A DNA stretch of 64,000 nucleotides, taken from contig JALPQD010000834.1 of the NCBI GenBank assembly GCA_023101885.1, forward strand, positions 434,001 through 498,000, written 5' to 3'. This document shows positions 1-11,385 of the stretch, in pieces; within the stretch, counting starts at the first letter, position 1, and each line of letters opens with the position of its first letter. Origin of the DNA: Typhlomys cinereus. Its lineage: Eukaryota > Chordata > Mammalia > Rodentia > Platacanthomyidae. A model generated the notes under the pieces. It ran no database searches. It was given only the letters and a program-made list of their open reading frames with translations, and was not told the origin of the DNA. The translations under genes were made by a program, and so were the position numbers.

Positions 1-1985
1 CCACAAGCAGAAGAATAAAACTGGACTCGTACTTGTCACCATGTACAAGACTTAATCCAAATGGATCAAGGACTTTGATATAAGGCCAAAGATTATAAAA
101 ACCATAGATCAAAGGGTAGGGAACTCCCTTGAGCTCTTTGGCCTAGGCCAACAGTTCCTAAACAGACATCCAATGGCATAGTCACTACTACCAACTCTCA
201 ACAGTTAGGATCTTGTGAAATTAAAGAGCTTCTGTTCAGATAAAGAGATTGTAACAGGAGCTCAAAGGCAAACCACAGAATGGGGAGAAAATTCACTAGC
301 CACAATATGATAGAGCTCTATTATCAAGAGTGCACAAAGAACTTAGAAAACAAACACCAAGGAAACCAAGGCCCAATTAAAAAATGGGCCCTGGAACTTA
401 AAAAAAATTTACCGGGACGAAATTAAAATGTCTAACAAAATCTTAAAAAATTTCCACTTCTTTAGCCATCAGGGAAATGCAAATCAAAACTTCCCTGACA
501 TATCATCTCACCCTGGTCAGTATGGCAAAAATCTACAATAAACAAACAACAAATGCTGGAGAGGATGTGGAGAGAGGGAACTTTCCTACATTGCTGGTGA
601 GAATGGCAGGCTCATAACAGCCAATCTGGCGAGCCATCTGTAGTCTTAAGAAATTAAAGATTGAAATGCCATATGACCCTGCTATTACTTTTGGGATAAC
701 CCCCATCAGCAAAAATTCACCTTGGTACCCACAAGCACGACTATATTCATAGCAGCACTGTTTTCAATAGCAAAGTATGGAATCAACCCAAGTGTCCAAT
801 GGTTGATGAGTGGATAAGGAAACTGTGGTCACTCTATACCAATGGAGTACTACTCACCATCAAAAATGATGATACTGTAATTTGTCGGGAAGGATGAGAT
901 TAGAAACACATTATATTGAGGTGAAGTATCCCGACACAGAAAATTGGCCCATATGTACTCCCTAAGTGGGCTCCTAGTACCAAACCCAATTAGAGACACT
1001 CAAAGATAAATCTCTGTAATACCTACAGTAATTGCAAAGATTATGAACAGGAAGGAGGGGAAAGAGGGACCACCTAGTAACAAGGAGAGAGGGATCATGT
1101 TACAGCCGAGCAATAGGCCACATCAAGGACTGCAAGTAAGTAATGAGACATGGTTAATTCACAGACTTTCCTTCCTGATCATTTACAACTGATGGGGTGT
1201 ATCTTACCTGAAGGGGAGGGGATTGTTGGCAGATAGAAAGAAACCATTTTGCAAATGGGTGATTGACCCATTCCTCACTGCGGTTTCCTACTTTTATTAC
1301 ATCTACCTTTGAATATACTCTTATAACAAGACTCTAATATAACAGGTTTTTGTCTCTGGCCGAGGAGCGATATCCAATACCCATCATGATGGAGTGAAGG
1401 GCATTGCAGGAGCAGCAAAACTGAAACAAATAAATCAACGAACCATAATCCAGAACATCAGAGACTCTATATCAACCAATTGGAACTAGGCCAGCCTAAT
1501 CTCCCCCCATCCTGAAGCTTAGGGAATTTTGCGGAAAAGGGGGTGGTAAGATTGTAAGAGCACAAGGATGGGAGGATTAACGATATGCAAGAATCTCCAA
1601 ACAAGCTAGGGCCAAAACAATTATAATTGGACTTTGCATGCCCTGCGCAATGTTCTACATACTATTGACCCACAAAGTCTAGCGTTTGCTAAAGGCACTA
1701 GGATCCTTGGAGGCAAGGGATTGACAGCCACAATAGTGTTCCTATGCTTAAAGGGAACACAAGAAATGGTTCTGGGAAATGCCCCTGGGTCTTTGCATCA
1801 CATCGGAGAGGAGGACCCAGCGGAGAGTTTGGCATGCTCATTAAAGGAGGCTCTGGAGATGAGAGGGGGAGGCACTGGGGGATAGGGAGGGAAGGGGGGT
1901 GGGGAGCACAGGGGGATGGGGGGTTGGAGGGAGGGGAGACTGCTATACCTTTTAAGTTTGTATGAGTGAAAATAAAAAAATAAAC
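1..1985 (+). mobile_element. LINE-1 3' fragment (ORF2 C-terminus + 3'UTR), copy A
   Basis: This is the 3' part of an L1 in sense orientation, cut at the left by the window edge. Bases 1-970 are a decayed ORF2 C-terminus: the reading matches the other copies here (LDSYLSPCT, then FIAALF, NQPKCP and YSAIKND-type segments) but contains stops and frameshifts. Bases 970-1850 are L1 3'UTR shared with the copies at 11,386, 31,565 and 40,905. Bases 1855-1940 are a G-rich polypurine tract, followed by the terminal motif aagtttgtatgag and an A-rich tail with AATAAA-like hexamers ending near 1985. The tail defines orientation and 3' end. The small open frames inside are not genes. Confidence 0.9.
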
Positions 1986-2807
1986 ATAGAGTTAAATACC
2001 AAAGAAAAGAAAATCTTCATTACTTAATAAATATAGAAATAAAGACAAGGGGAGATATGTTAAAATATTCTATCCAGTGTATATATTCTTTTATTTGGCT
2101 CCTATGAGAATATTTCCCCTTACAGAGTGAATCTTTTTCTAGAAATTTGCTATTAAAATTTTGAATTATAAAGAATTTTGCCTATTTCAAGATGTACAAA
2201 TATAGAACATTTCTTGAAAATAAAAAAGCAACATAGAGACAGCTACTAAGTATTCAATTTAATGGAGTCTGTTGGATATCTGGGGTTGACAAAATACACA
2301 TTGTATATGTACGGAAACATAGATAATGAGGACAGATGAGATGGAACATTAATAATGAGTATTTTTCTCAAATGATCAGTAGATATTCATAAGTGGATTA
2401 TAATGAATGACTTAAATATCTCTTTGTTTTAAGGACAAAAAATGGTTGGGAAATAACAATTTCAAAAGAAGACATAAAAAAGAAGAAGAGGAAATATAAC
2501 AAAATTCCAGAATGTGTGGAGTATAATTGCACCATATAATTATATTGATTTTAAATAGTTAAGTACAACAATTACATGGAAGAAACAATTACATTGATTA
2601 GAATTCATATAGCTTAGCTAAAAGATATAGGTTGAAAGTGAAAGAACTGAAAAGGTGCTCTGTAAATGGACAAATGCACATTTGACATAACTTGCATGGA
2701 GAAAATCTTCAATCAGGGATGATTTGAGTAACACTAATAACTTGTATTAATTGATATTTATGGGTAAACAGAAAGAAAACTACAGTTAAATCTACATCTT
2801 TTTCAAG
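1986..2807. other. AT-rich unassigned stretch
   Basis: AT-rich sequence without a convincing open frame, RNA gene or recognisable repeat. It may contain very old repeat remnants that I cannot name. Confidence 0.5.
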
Positions 2808-2931
2808 GTGCATGAACCATTCACCAAGATAGATCACATTCTAGGCTGTGAGACAGGCTTAAATGAGTGTAAACTAACTGAAATAGCACAATGTATATTT
2901 TCTGGACCGAGAAGGATTGCAATGGAAATTA

Positions 2932-2935
<4 letters not shown>
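2808..2935 (+). mobile_element. Old LINE-1 endonuclease-domain fragment
   Basis: The translation contains FTKIDHILG followed by an IFSG...EINA pattern. This parallels the L1 ORF2 endonuclease segment (KIDHILGHK ... SDH ... EIN) that is also visible in the antisense L1 at 36,396-38,264. The SDH catalytic motif is degraded to SGP, so the piece is dead and older than the other copies. It ends directly at a TA/TG microsatellite. Confidence 0.6.

Positions 2936-2936
<1 letters not shown>

Positions 2937-3028
<92 letters not shown>
2937..3028. repeat. (TA)n-(TG)n microsatellite
   Basis: About 42 bp of alternating TA is followed by about 50 bp of alternating TG. The flanking open frames (repeated IY and VC residues) are translations of this microsatellite and are not genes. 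Confidence 0.97.
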
Positions 3029-3030
<2 letters not shown>

Positions 3031-3155
3031 TTGTCCAGTTTGAATAACTCTAGTGATATGGGCATATATTTTGAAAGGAGTATTTCACCCCTAGCCATTT
3101 CTCTATCTTTTTACTTTCTAGAATCTTTGAAGTAAACAGCATCCTCTAGCATGTG

Positions 3156-3197
3156 TTAGTCAGGGTTCCCTGGAAGAACAGAATTGATAGAATGTGA

Positions 3198-3245
<48 letters not shown>

Positions 3246-3835
3246 GTGTGCGTGTGTGTGTGTGTGTGTGTGTTTGTGTGTGTGTATAACTTTATTAAAT
3301 CAACTCTCAATAAAATAATGTCCTTCGAAGTGGCCTCCTGATCTTGTTTTGTTCTTGACCAGAATGTCTCACAAGCTGAAGGATCTTGAGAATGTTATCA
3401 GTTTCTATCTCACTAGAGGGTTGGAAACCTGCGACTTCAAGATAGGTGAAGAAAAGCATGGCTCCAATGTCAGCAATGAATACTAGACATTGGCAAGGCC
3501 TACAAGACCAGGCCCCAAAGGCAACAGGAACAGAAGCCAGGTGAGAAAGGTCAAGCTTTGAGTCATCTAAGGATGGAGGCAGTAGTGTCAGCTGCAACAA
3601 AGAAGGCAACCATGTTAAAAGTAGATGAAGGTGCAAGTCATCACAGAAGTAGGGAAAAGCAAGTACCCCTCAAACTTCCTATTATCTGGTTCACCAATGG
3701 AAAGCACCACCCACTATGGGCTGGGTTTTCCACATCAATTAAGTAAGTACCTGTAGACTTGTTCAGGGGCATGCTACAACCATTAATTTTTGATGGGCCC
3801 CAAACAGCCATCAACAGTCAAGTTGACACTGTAAT
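3156..3835. repeat. Rodent interspersed repeat with (TG)n insert
   Basis: It begins with gttagtcagggttccctgg, a motif that opens a common rodent dispersed repeat. It carries a (TG)n tract at about 3203-3286 and ends with caccacccactatgggctgg ... cacatcaattaag ... tcaagttgaca. The closing block recurs in part near 25,400. The family name is not certain. Short open frames in it are not supported as genes. Confidence 0.55.
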
Positions 3836-4529
3836 GTAATCATACCATACCATAAACATCTTCTATGATGTACTTATTGCCTTACTACAGACTGAAAATT
3901 ACTGGCTTAACCAAAATGGACTGAAACCTTCAGCCTATGTGCAGAAAGAAAAAATTAACTTTCTTCCTTTTAAAGATGATTGTTTTAGGCACTTAATTTT
4001 GATAAGAGAAATATGATTAATATACTACATTAAAATATCACTACCAGAAAAACAAGCTCCTAAAATGAATGTTATTATAATAGAATGAATAGGATAAATA
4101 GCACTATAAGCAGAATAAAAATAGTAAAATGAATGGAATTGGAAGCTTGTTGTTGAAAACCTGTAAAAATTTTCTGAATTTTACTGAAACAAATCCAGCC
4201 AAAAATGGGATGGTTCAAATTTGCCTATGTGAGAAATGTGAGAAGAAACCTCTGTATTCCATAGGCATTAAATGATATTGTGGGGTTACTTTTATTAATG
4301 TTTTATATAGCTCAGGACAACACTCAGGACGTATATTGGCCAAGAAAATACTTCCACTGAACTACAGTCCCATTCCTGCAATTTTGTGTACATAAAATGT
4401 TATTAGATAATACAAATTTTTGAAAGGGAGTTAGTAATGTCCATTTAAAGAGTAGATAATCTTTATAGGTCTATTTCTATTTTAAAACTATCTATCTTAG
4501 AAGACTAGTAACGAAGGTGCCAACAGTGT
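3836..4529. other. AT-rich unassigned stretch
   Basis: No gene, RNA or clear repeat recognised; AT-rich with scattered short homopolymers. Confidence 0.45.
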
Positions 4530-4905
4530 CATAGTTAGGCACAGGTGTCAACTTGACAATTGAGATTTTTAAGCTCTGGGCTCATCTATAGAGGATTAAT
4601 GGTTGAGTTAAGCCCAGAAATAGGCCCTGGAATAAAATACAGTGTGCTGGTTGAGAATGTTGGCATCCTTGTGTATACTTGGCCAGACATGCTGGTCTAG
4701 CATGTAAGGATCATCCGTCTCTTAGCCATTATGTAAAAATGGTGTGGCCAGTTCCCTTGGTCCTGGTGTTGGTATAAGTTCTCCTGTCAAGCTGGACTGA
4801 GAACTGTAACCAGACAATCATAAGAGAAAATAAAACTCTTGTTCCCTTAAGCCGTTTGATGGTGATTTATCAGCAACCATGTAGGCAAACTGGTACAAAG
4901 ACAAA
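4530..4905. repeat. Rodent interspersed repeat (gtgtcaacttgaca type)
   Basis: It starts with ggtgtcaacttgacaa, continues through gtgctggttgagaatgttgg, and ends with ctcttgttcccttaagccgt and gatggtgatttatcagcaac. The end mirrors motifs that begin related repeats (rodent 'gtgacaaaatac' type elements at 17,755 and 28,510). The organisation suggests a non-autonomous rodent repeat, possibly of URR1 type. That assignment is from memory and uncertain. Confidence 0.45.
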
Positions 4906-5315
4906 TAAATTCACTATTTTTATTATACTAAACATGTAAGTTGATATAATGCTAAATTTTCATAAAACGTTTCAAAAATTAAGCATGAGGCATTCTCCAT
5001 CTCACTTTCTGTAGTTAACATATGCAGACATCAACAGAAAAGTATTATTATGAAGAATATAGCAGATAACTTCTTTATGTATTGATGTAAAAATCTTCAA
5101 AAAGAAAAATCTAAATAACCAATAGATAATAAGGATAATCTGGTGACCAAGTTGAGAGTAAAATATTTTAGAAACATAATGTTTATTCAACTTTGAAATT
5201 ATTATCAGTGAAATTCCCCAAAACTGCAGGTGAAAAATGTTCCTCTCATTTAATGTTATAAAAATGGAAGATTTGGTGAGATCGGGTGCGTTCAGGGTGG
5301 TATGGCCATAGACAT
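4906..5315. other. AT-rich unassigned stretch
   Basis: No supported gene. The minus-strand open frame at 5002-5337 has no recognisable domain, has a low-complexity AT-driven composition, and overlaps the 5' edge of an L1 3'UTR copy. Confidence 0.45.
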
Positions 5316-5746
5316 CGATATGCAACATACTACACACAAGTTAGGGCTGAAACAATCATAATAGGACTTTGCATGACCTGCGCAATGACCAACACATTAT
5401 TGACCCCTCAAAGTCTAGCATGGACTAAAAGCACTAGGATCCTTAGAAGTGAGGGATTAACAGCCACAATAATGCTCCTATACTTAAGAGGAACACAAAA
5501 AGAGTTCTAGGAAATGCCACTGAGTCCTTACACCTCATCAGAGAGGAGGACCCAGAGGAAATTTTGACATACACATTAAAGGATGCTCCAGGGATGGGGG
5601 TGAGGAGGCACTGGGAGATATGGAGGAGGCGGGAAAGGAAAGGGAAAATGGGGAAGGAGCAAGGAGGTCCAAGAAGGGGTGGAGGGAGGAAGGAGACCAG
5701 GGTACCTATTAAGTTTGTATGAGCGGAAATAAATAATTAATTGTTG
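5316..5746 (+). mobile_element. LINE-1 3'UTR fragment, copy B (5'-truncated)
   Basis: It matches the terminal ~430 bp of the L1 3'UTR of copy A: the segment reading aacaatcataataggacttt, then the aagtctagcatggact block, then the purine-rich tract at about 5583-5700, then aagtttgtatgagcg and a short A-rich tail. No ORF2 sequence is present, so this is a strongly 5'-truncated insertion in plus orientation. Confidence 0.88.
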
Positions 5747-6143
5747 AATGTTAATGCAGTAAAAAAAATTACAGCAAAGGCAACAAAAAAATGGAAGAAT
5801 TTGAGATTGTTCATAAAAACCATCCATCAATTAAAGGGCAAATGAAATGCATTAAGAACAAAAATCCTACATTTAGTAATCAAATCATGAAAAATTTCTT
5901 CTTAAGATAAGCATGGGATAAAGAGACTAATGGTCACTATTCTTCTTCAACATCATTTTGGGGAGTCAGAATGTATGTGAAGAAAAAAATTGATTAAAAA
6001 AAGATAACATTATCAATTCAGAGGCAACATGTGTCTCTGTGGAAAGTACTTAAATTTCAGCCCCTCAGTCCCTTTGTCATCTGCCACTATGCTCCGCAAA
6101 CATACCCTCTTTCTTGTGCTAGGAACTTGCTGCCACCAGCATT
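5747..6143. other. Unassigned stretch, possibly with pseudogene 5' leader
   Basis: AT-rich up to about 6040. From about 6060 it is more C-rich, and the last ~20 bp (cttgctgccaccagcatt) resemble a Kozak/5'UTR leader of the aldolase pseudogene that follows. No other feature is visible. Confidence 0.4.
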
Positions 6144-7345
6144 ATGCCCTACCCACACTCAGTACTGACCCCAAAGCAGAAGAAGGAGCTGTTTGAGATC
6201 ACCCAGTACACTGTGACTCCGAGAAAGGACCTCTTGGTAAGCACCTACAGTCTATTGGCATTGAGAACACTGAGGAGAACCAGAGCTTCTACTTCCAGCT
6301 GCTGTTGATCGAGTGAATCCCTGAATTCGGGGAGGGGGGGTCATCCTTTCCCATGAGATGCTGTACCAGAAGGCTGATGATGGATGTCCTTTCCCTCAAG
6401 TTATCAAATCCAAGGGTAGCGTTGTGGGCATCGAGGTTGACAAGGACATAATGTCTCTGGAAGGAACCAATGGCGAGAAAATTACCCAAGGTCTGGATGA
6501 GCTATCCAAACACTGTGCCCAATACGAAAAGGATAGAGCTGACTTTGCCAAGTGGCATTGCATACTGAAGATGAGAGAACACACCTCTCAGCCCTTGCCA
6601 TCATTGAAAATGTCAGTGTTCTGGCTCCTTATACCAGCATCTGTTAACAGAATGGCATTGTGCCCATTGTAGAGCCTGAAATCTTCCCTGATGGGAACCA
6701 TGACCTGAAGCTCTATCAGTACATAACTGAGAAAGTGCTGGCTGCTGGCTACAAGGTTCTAAGTGACCACTACATCTACCTGAAAGACACCTTGCTAAAG
6801 CTCAGCATGGTCAACCCAGACCATGCTTGCACCCAGAAATTTTCTCATGAGGAAATTACTATGGTAACTGTCACAGCACTGAGGCACACAGTTCCCCCTG
6901 CTGTCCCTAGGATCACTTTCTTGTCTGAAGGGCAGAGTGAGGAAGAGGCATCCATCAACTTCAAATGGCCCTGTAGGCTTTTGCCTTGAAGACCTGGAGT
7001 GGAAAGAAGAACCTGAAGGCTGCCCAGGAAGAGTATGACAAGCGAGCTCTGGCCAATAGCCTCGCTTGTCAAGGTAAGTACGCCCCAAGTGGTCAGGCTG
7101 TGGCTGTGGGCAGTGAGTCCCTCTTTGCTTTGTCTCTAACCATGTCCACTAACCTTAGAAGGTTTAAGCTGGCCACCTACCCACCCACTCACTCTGAAGA
7201 AGGAGCATTGTGGGGTTCCAGACTCTTTCCCATCACTCTTGCTGTCCTTGTGACTTTGGTGTGTGTTGTTATCTTCGAACACTAACTCTATCATCCCTTC
7301 CAACAAACTGCCAATAAGCAACTATTTAAGGGGTAGAAAAGATCA
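6144..7345 (+). pseudogene. ALDOA: Processed pseudogene of fructose-bisphosphate aldolase A
   Basis: An intronless copy of the glycolytic enzyme aldolase A, read from an ATG at 6144 to a TAA at 7150-7152 and then through the 3'UTR to about 7345. Recognisable blocks in order are IGTENTEEN-like, [83 protein letters not shown] and [12 protein letters not shown]. Disablements are visible. A deletion of about 30 bp removes the ILAADESTGS-type segment. There is a frameshift and stop near 6317, a 2-bp insertion near 6587, a loss of ~60 bp after 6959, and a small insertion before the terminal SNHXX stop. The active-site-lysine segment (LLK) survives but is meaningless here. The 3'UTR ends caataagcaactatttaagg, matching the aldolase A end with a decayed AATAAA. 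No introns means retrocopy; it is not expressed as enzyme. Confidence 0.95.
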
Positions 7346-8061
7346 ACATAAAAATTGCATAGATTTATTCTAATTTTATATTGCATAATTCAAAATTTAA
7401 AAGTAAAGAAAGTATATACCATTATGAAAACATCATAACATGGTCAAATTTTGAAATAAATAAATTTGACAAAACCAGACCTATATGGTGAAAACTAGGA
7501 TATATATTAATGGAAGAAATAAAGACAATATAGATAAATTAAGTTGTAAGTTGACTTCTTGGTTTTCTTTACTAGAATTTGTCATAATGTAATTTTTACA
7601 TTGCTTTATAGATTTAATGTTATCCTCATTAAAATTGCAGATGATATTTTATAGATAATGCATAATTACAGGGATATTTTACAATATATTGAGAAAATAA
7701 AGTATAGTAGGCAGAATTAGCTTTGATAAAGAAAAGTTGAGTAGAGCATTTTTAATGCAATCTTTTGTGAAATAATTAAAATGGTATGAGATTTGCAATA
7801 AGATAGACACATATTTCAATAAAAGGTTTAAAGCCAAGCAGGAATATTTTACATAAATCCTCAACTGATTATTAGCCAAAATATTAAATCAATTTAATGT
7901 ATTTAACAATATTCTTTTAGAAAAAAGGTGATAGAAAAATTGGTGAGAAAAATGTTAAGAAGCTGGATATGGTTGTTCTTTAATGTGAGCTGAAGGAAAG
8001 CCAAGCTTATATGGCAAATCTTTGTCTCCATAAACAAAACAAAGAAACAGAATATATAGGT
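7346..8061. other. AT-rich unassigned stretch
   Basis: Follows the pseudogene 3' end. No clean poly(A) or duplication was found, consistent with an old insertion. AT-rich, no supported gene. Confidence 0.45.
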
Positions 8062-8226
8062 TTAGGCTGTAGCTGAATTTATAGACTGCTTGCCTTATAA
8101 ACCCTCACATACCAGGTGCTGGTGTCCCCTGTGATCTCAAGAGGCAGGAAGATCAAATGTTCAAGGTCATCTTCTCCTACTTAGTGAGTTCAAGGTCAAG
8201 GGGCATCATGAGACTGTCTGTAATAA
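8062..8226 (+). repeat. B4 SINE (ID + B1 fusion)
   Basis: The left half reads ggctgtagctgaatttatag then actgcttgcctta, an ID/tRNA-like head with A-box and anticodon-arm similarity. The right half reads gaggcaggaagatcaaatgt, then tcaaggtcatc, then gagttcaaggtcaagg and gagactgtctgtaa, which is the B1 (7SL-derived) right part. This ID-B1 composite is the B4 family, restricted to rodents. It is diverged and therefore old. Confidence 0.75.
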
Positions 8227-8677
8227 ATAGTATTATTGAGCAGAATGAGTCATAAGTATAAACATAAATCTCAAGTGAATTAAATCCTCTGAAGAAAATT
8301 AGAGCACGATCTCTTCTTTTAGAGAAATTCAATTTGGCCAACAGCCTTTTTTGTTTTTTTTTTTTACAATACAATGGAAAGATTAAAAAAAAAACATATG
8401 AGAAAATCCATTTAACACTGCACGATGTTTGACATTAAAATTATGTATACAAGGCATAAAAAGTTCTAAAATTGACACTAATGAAAAACCCATTTTAAAA
8501 ATGGGTAAAAGATTTGAAGAGACATTTAACTAAAGTATACTGAGATAGTAAAAGCTGAGAAAAATAGTGCTCAATAATATTATTTATTACAGAAATACAA
8601 AATTTAGCTTCAGATAACAAAATGGTACAATGACTGGAAAATGGCTAGACCGTTTCTTACAAATCTTTGCATACATT
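8227..8677. other. AT-rich unassigned stretch
   Basis: Contains poly(T)/poly(A) runs near 8350-8395, no supported gene, and no repeat I can name. Confidence 0.45.
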
Positions 8678-8688
8678 GATGCATTATT

Positions 8689-8920
8689 TTTTTACCAGTT
8701 GCCATAATAATTTATTTATTTTTTTCACTATTTTTTCCACTCATACAAATTTGATACATAACCCATTCTCCTCCTTTCTTCCACCCCTCCCCGGATCCCC
8801 TTACTCCCTCCCCCTTTTCCCCTTCCTTTCCCCCTCTCCCTCCCTTTCTCCCAGTGCCCCCTCCCCCCCATTCCTGGAACATCAGCCACAATAGTGTTCC
8901 TATACTAAAGGGGAACACAA
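8689..8920 (-). mobile_element. LINE-1 3' end with inverted 5' piece, copy C
   Basis: Bases ~8722-8880 are the antisense terminal L1 3'UTR (actcatacaaatttgata followed by a C/T-rich tract, the complement of the polypurine tract). At ~8881 orientation flips: agccacaatagtgttcctat followed by aaaggggaacacaa is the same 3'UTR in plus orientation. The whole unit is bracketed by gatgcattatt at 8678-8688 and 8921-8931, a candidate target-site duplication. About 25 bp of non-L1 sequence lies between the L1 tail and the left duplication, possibly a short 3' transduction. Confidence 0.75.
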
Positions 8921-9042
8921 GATGCATTATTCTTACACATGGTATTGATGCATAGCACCAGCTGGCCTTGCAAGTTTATAATTCCTCACCCTCTATCTCC
9001 TAAATTCTGGTATTATAGTCAGTTTTAAAAATGAGAAAAACT

Positions 9043-9270
9043 GAGGCTGGAGAGGTGGCTCAAGGGTTAAGCCTCTGCCTTGCAGGCAGAAAGTCCTGAG
9101 TTGGGATCCTAGATCCCAGGTATAGACACCAGGCGGAAGCGGGGGTGGCCTGCGTTTTTGGTCCTGGTAGGGCGGAACCTGTGAATCCTGGGTCAGAGTA
9201 AACAAGGAGGAGGTGGAGGTGATCCATGGTGGTTCTACACACACATACACATGCACATAAATAATAATAA
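9043..9270 (+). repeat. tRNA-derived SINE (B2-superfamily-like)
   Basis: The head ggctggagaggtggctcaag and the B-box-like gagttgggatcct are tRNA-type Pol III promoter elements. A family-specific body follows (gcctgcgtttttggtcctgg, then gtaaacaaggagg), then a CA-rich stretch and an A-rich tail (ataaataataataaaa). It is flanked by aaaatgagaaaaact (9028-9042) and aaaatgacaaaaact (9271-9285), a 15-bp target-site duplication with one mismatch. Same family as 23,317-23,595 and 39,772-40,071. Confidence 0.9.
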
Positions 9271-9285
9271 AAAATGACAAAAACT

Positions 9286-10791
9286 ATCTTCTATAGTTAC
9301 TGTAAGTGAAAGCAAGTAAATGCCAATTTTGAATAATGTATCCATTATTCACTTTATTTAGTATTCTGGAAAAAAAAACAAATAGAAATAAAATCAAGGG
9401 TAGCCAGAATTTGAAATGAAGGGAAGATTGATCAGGAAGAGACACAGGAGGGCTTTCTGGGATGGTATAAATTTTTTTCTCTTATCTTGATGGATATGGT
9501 AGAGTTCGCAAGACTTTTATATGCCTGTGTCAATATTTCTGGAATTGTGTAAGGAAGGTGTGAATCAATGTGTTTATAAATAAATGTGTTCTATAAATAA
9601 AAGTAATGCGTTTATAAATTACACTGGAAAAAAAGCTAGCTTTATAAATATTAACTTTTTGTGTCTATTAGCAGCAATATTGCCTAAAGAATCTAGGACA
9701 GCGTCCTATACATAGAGAATTAGAATCTGCATTTAAGAAGACTTCCACCACACATACCCAAGTTAGTGAAATGCATATTATAGTTTGACAAATGTTGTTT
9801 AAATATGAGTAATTCCATCCCTGAGAATCCCTGATCAACACAGGGAAGGATGGAAGAGGATAAGCAGGAATATAGATTGTTATAATAGGTTTTTTGGATA
9901 AAAGTTTTATGTCCGTATTATCGCTTGAATAAGTTTTCAGGGAATTAAAATATGTTCTTAGAAATGTTATTTAGGAAGCTTGTGTCTCCCACACTTGTTC
10001 TTCATCATTGTTTATTATTTTTAAAGAAGCTCGGCAAAAGAAGTTTTAGCTCCCAGCTGTGAAAAATAGTCACCAGTTGGATTTGACCCACAGATTTTTC
10101 TTGACAGCTCAGAGAATATCTCACATTTGTGTAAACCCTGAATGTTAGCCATGTTTTTATGCCATTATTCAATGGCTTCCTAATTAAAAGATTCCTTTTT
10201 GAACTTTACCAGGTGTTTTAAACTATGATCTTAATAGCATTTCTCCAAAATGGTATTCATGCTTGGTAAAAAGAACTTGAAATGAAGAGACCTTCTGCAC
10301 TGTGAGTTATAGATTTCAAATCTTGAGATCTCCTAAAATTACATTTTGTCTCAAAAAAGAAGGGAATATCTTTGTGATGATCTACAAATATGTTAAGCTT
10401 ATTTTCATCTTTCCAATCTGGTGAGCAGCATTACTTTGTCAAAATTGAACTAGCCTGACTGCTTTTTTATGGGATCTGGTGAGTGGAAAATTGAAGCTGT
10501 CTTTTATTCAGGAGAATCCGTGGACAGAAAAAAGATGCACTTCAATTTCAACTTTTAGCTACTTTATCTCATGGGCTGGTTTCTGTTAGTCACAGCATCC
10601 TCAACTCTAATTGTAAAATGGAAATTCCTTAGACTCTCTTCACTCTGTACTCTCACTGCCCTGCTTCCCTAAGAAAGCCTTAGGGATATCTGAGATCATA
10701 AAACATTGCAGTTCTTCCCAGGGGTTCTATGTTCTGGTGCTCTCAGTTGCTCCTTCTCTTCTTTTGACTTCCTCTAGCTATATTGCCATCA

Positions 10792-10794
<3 letters not shown>
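9286..10794. other. AT-rich unassigned stretch
   Basis: No supported gene, RNA or clear repeat across 1.5 kb. Moderately complex sequence, possibly single-copy. The end approaches a CT microsatellite. Confidence 0.45.

Positions 10795-10876
<82 letters not shown>
10795..10876. repeat. (CT)n microsatellite
   Basis: About 80 bp of nearly uninterrupted CT dinucleotides with one C and one T interruption. Confidence 0.97.
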
Positions 10877-11369
10877 GTTTCCTATTTGACCTCAAATTCT
10901 AATACTCTCTCACTTATGGGTATCTATGCCTGCCTTAGTCATCAGACACTCCCTCAGCTCTAAATAAATTCTTATTTATGTCTCTACTTCATATTAATTT
11001 CTCATGGCATCAACACACAGTTGGAATCTTTTCCATTCCTTTCCCCCTCTAACCTAATAGCTTCCTGTGAACTTTCTTATATGATTCAAGTTATATTAGT
11101 GCTGAACATTAAAATCTGACTATGTCTATTATAAGAATTAGACTTATTACTCATGACATAAGGAAAGAAACTGTGCTTTGATTCTCTTGTGTAATTATTA
11201 ATGAATGCAAGGAAAGGCAGGTGACTGAGAACTATAATCCAGGATTATTTTGTCCTAGAACATTATTATATGGCCTAGGAACAAGAATTTAACTCAGAAG
11301 AAAATATAAATAATGCTAGATTACACATAATGTAGCAGCCTACAGGTGTCACAAAATCTGATGCCTTAA
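10877..11369. other. AT-rich unassigned stretch
   Basis: No gene or clear repeat. It ends at the left copy of the target-site duplication of the next L1. Confidence 0.45.
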
Positions 11370-11385
11370 ATGAACTACAAATTTA

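Noticed and set aside
2874..3135. Open frames rich in IY, VC and HT residues
   Set aside because: Direct translations of TA and TG microsatellites.
6144..7152. Functional aldolase gene
   Set aside because: Intronless, with internal deletions, frameshifts and premature stops; a processed pseudogene.
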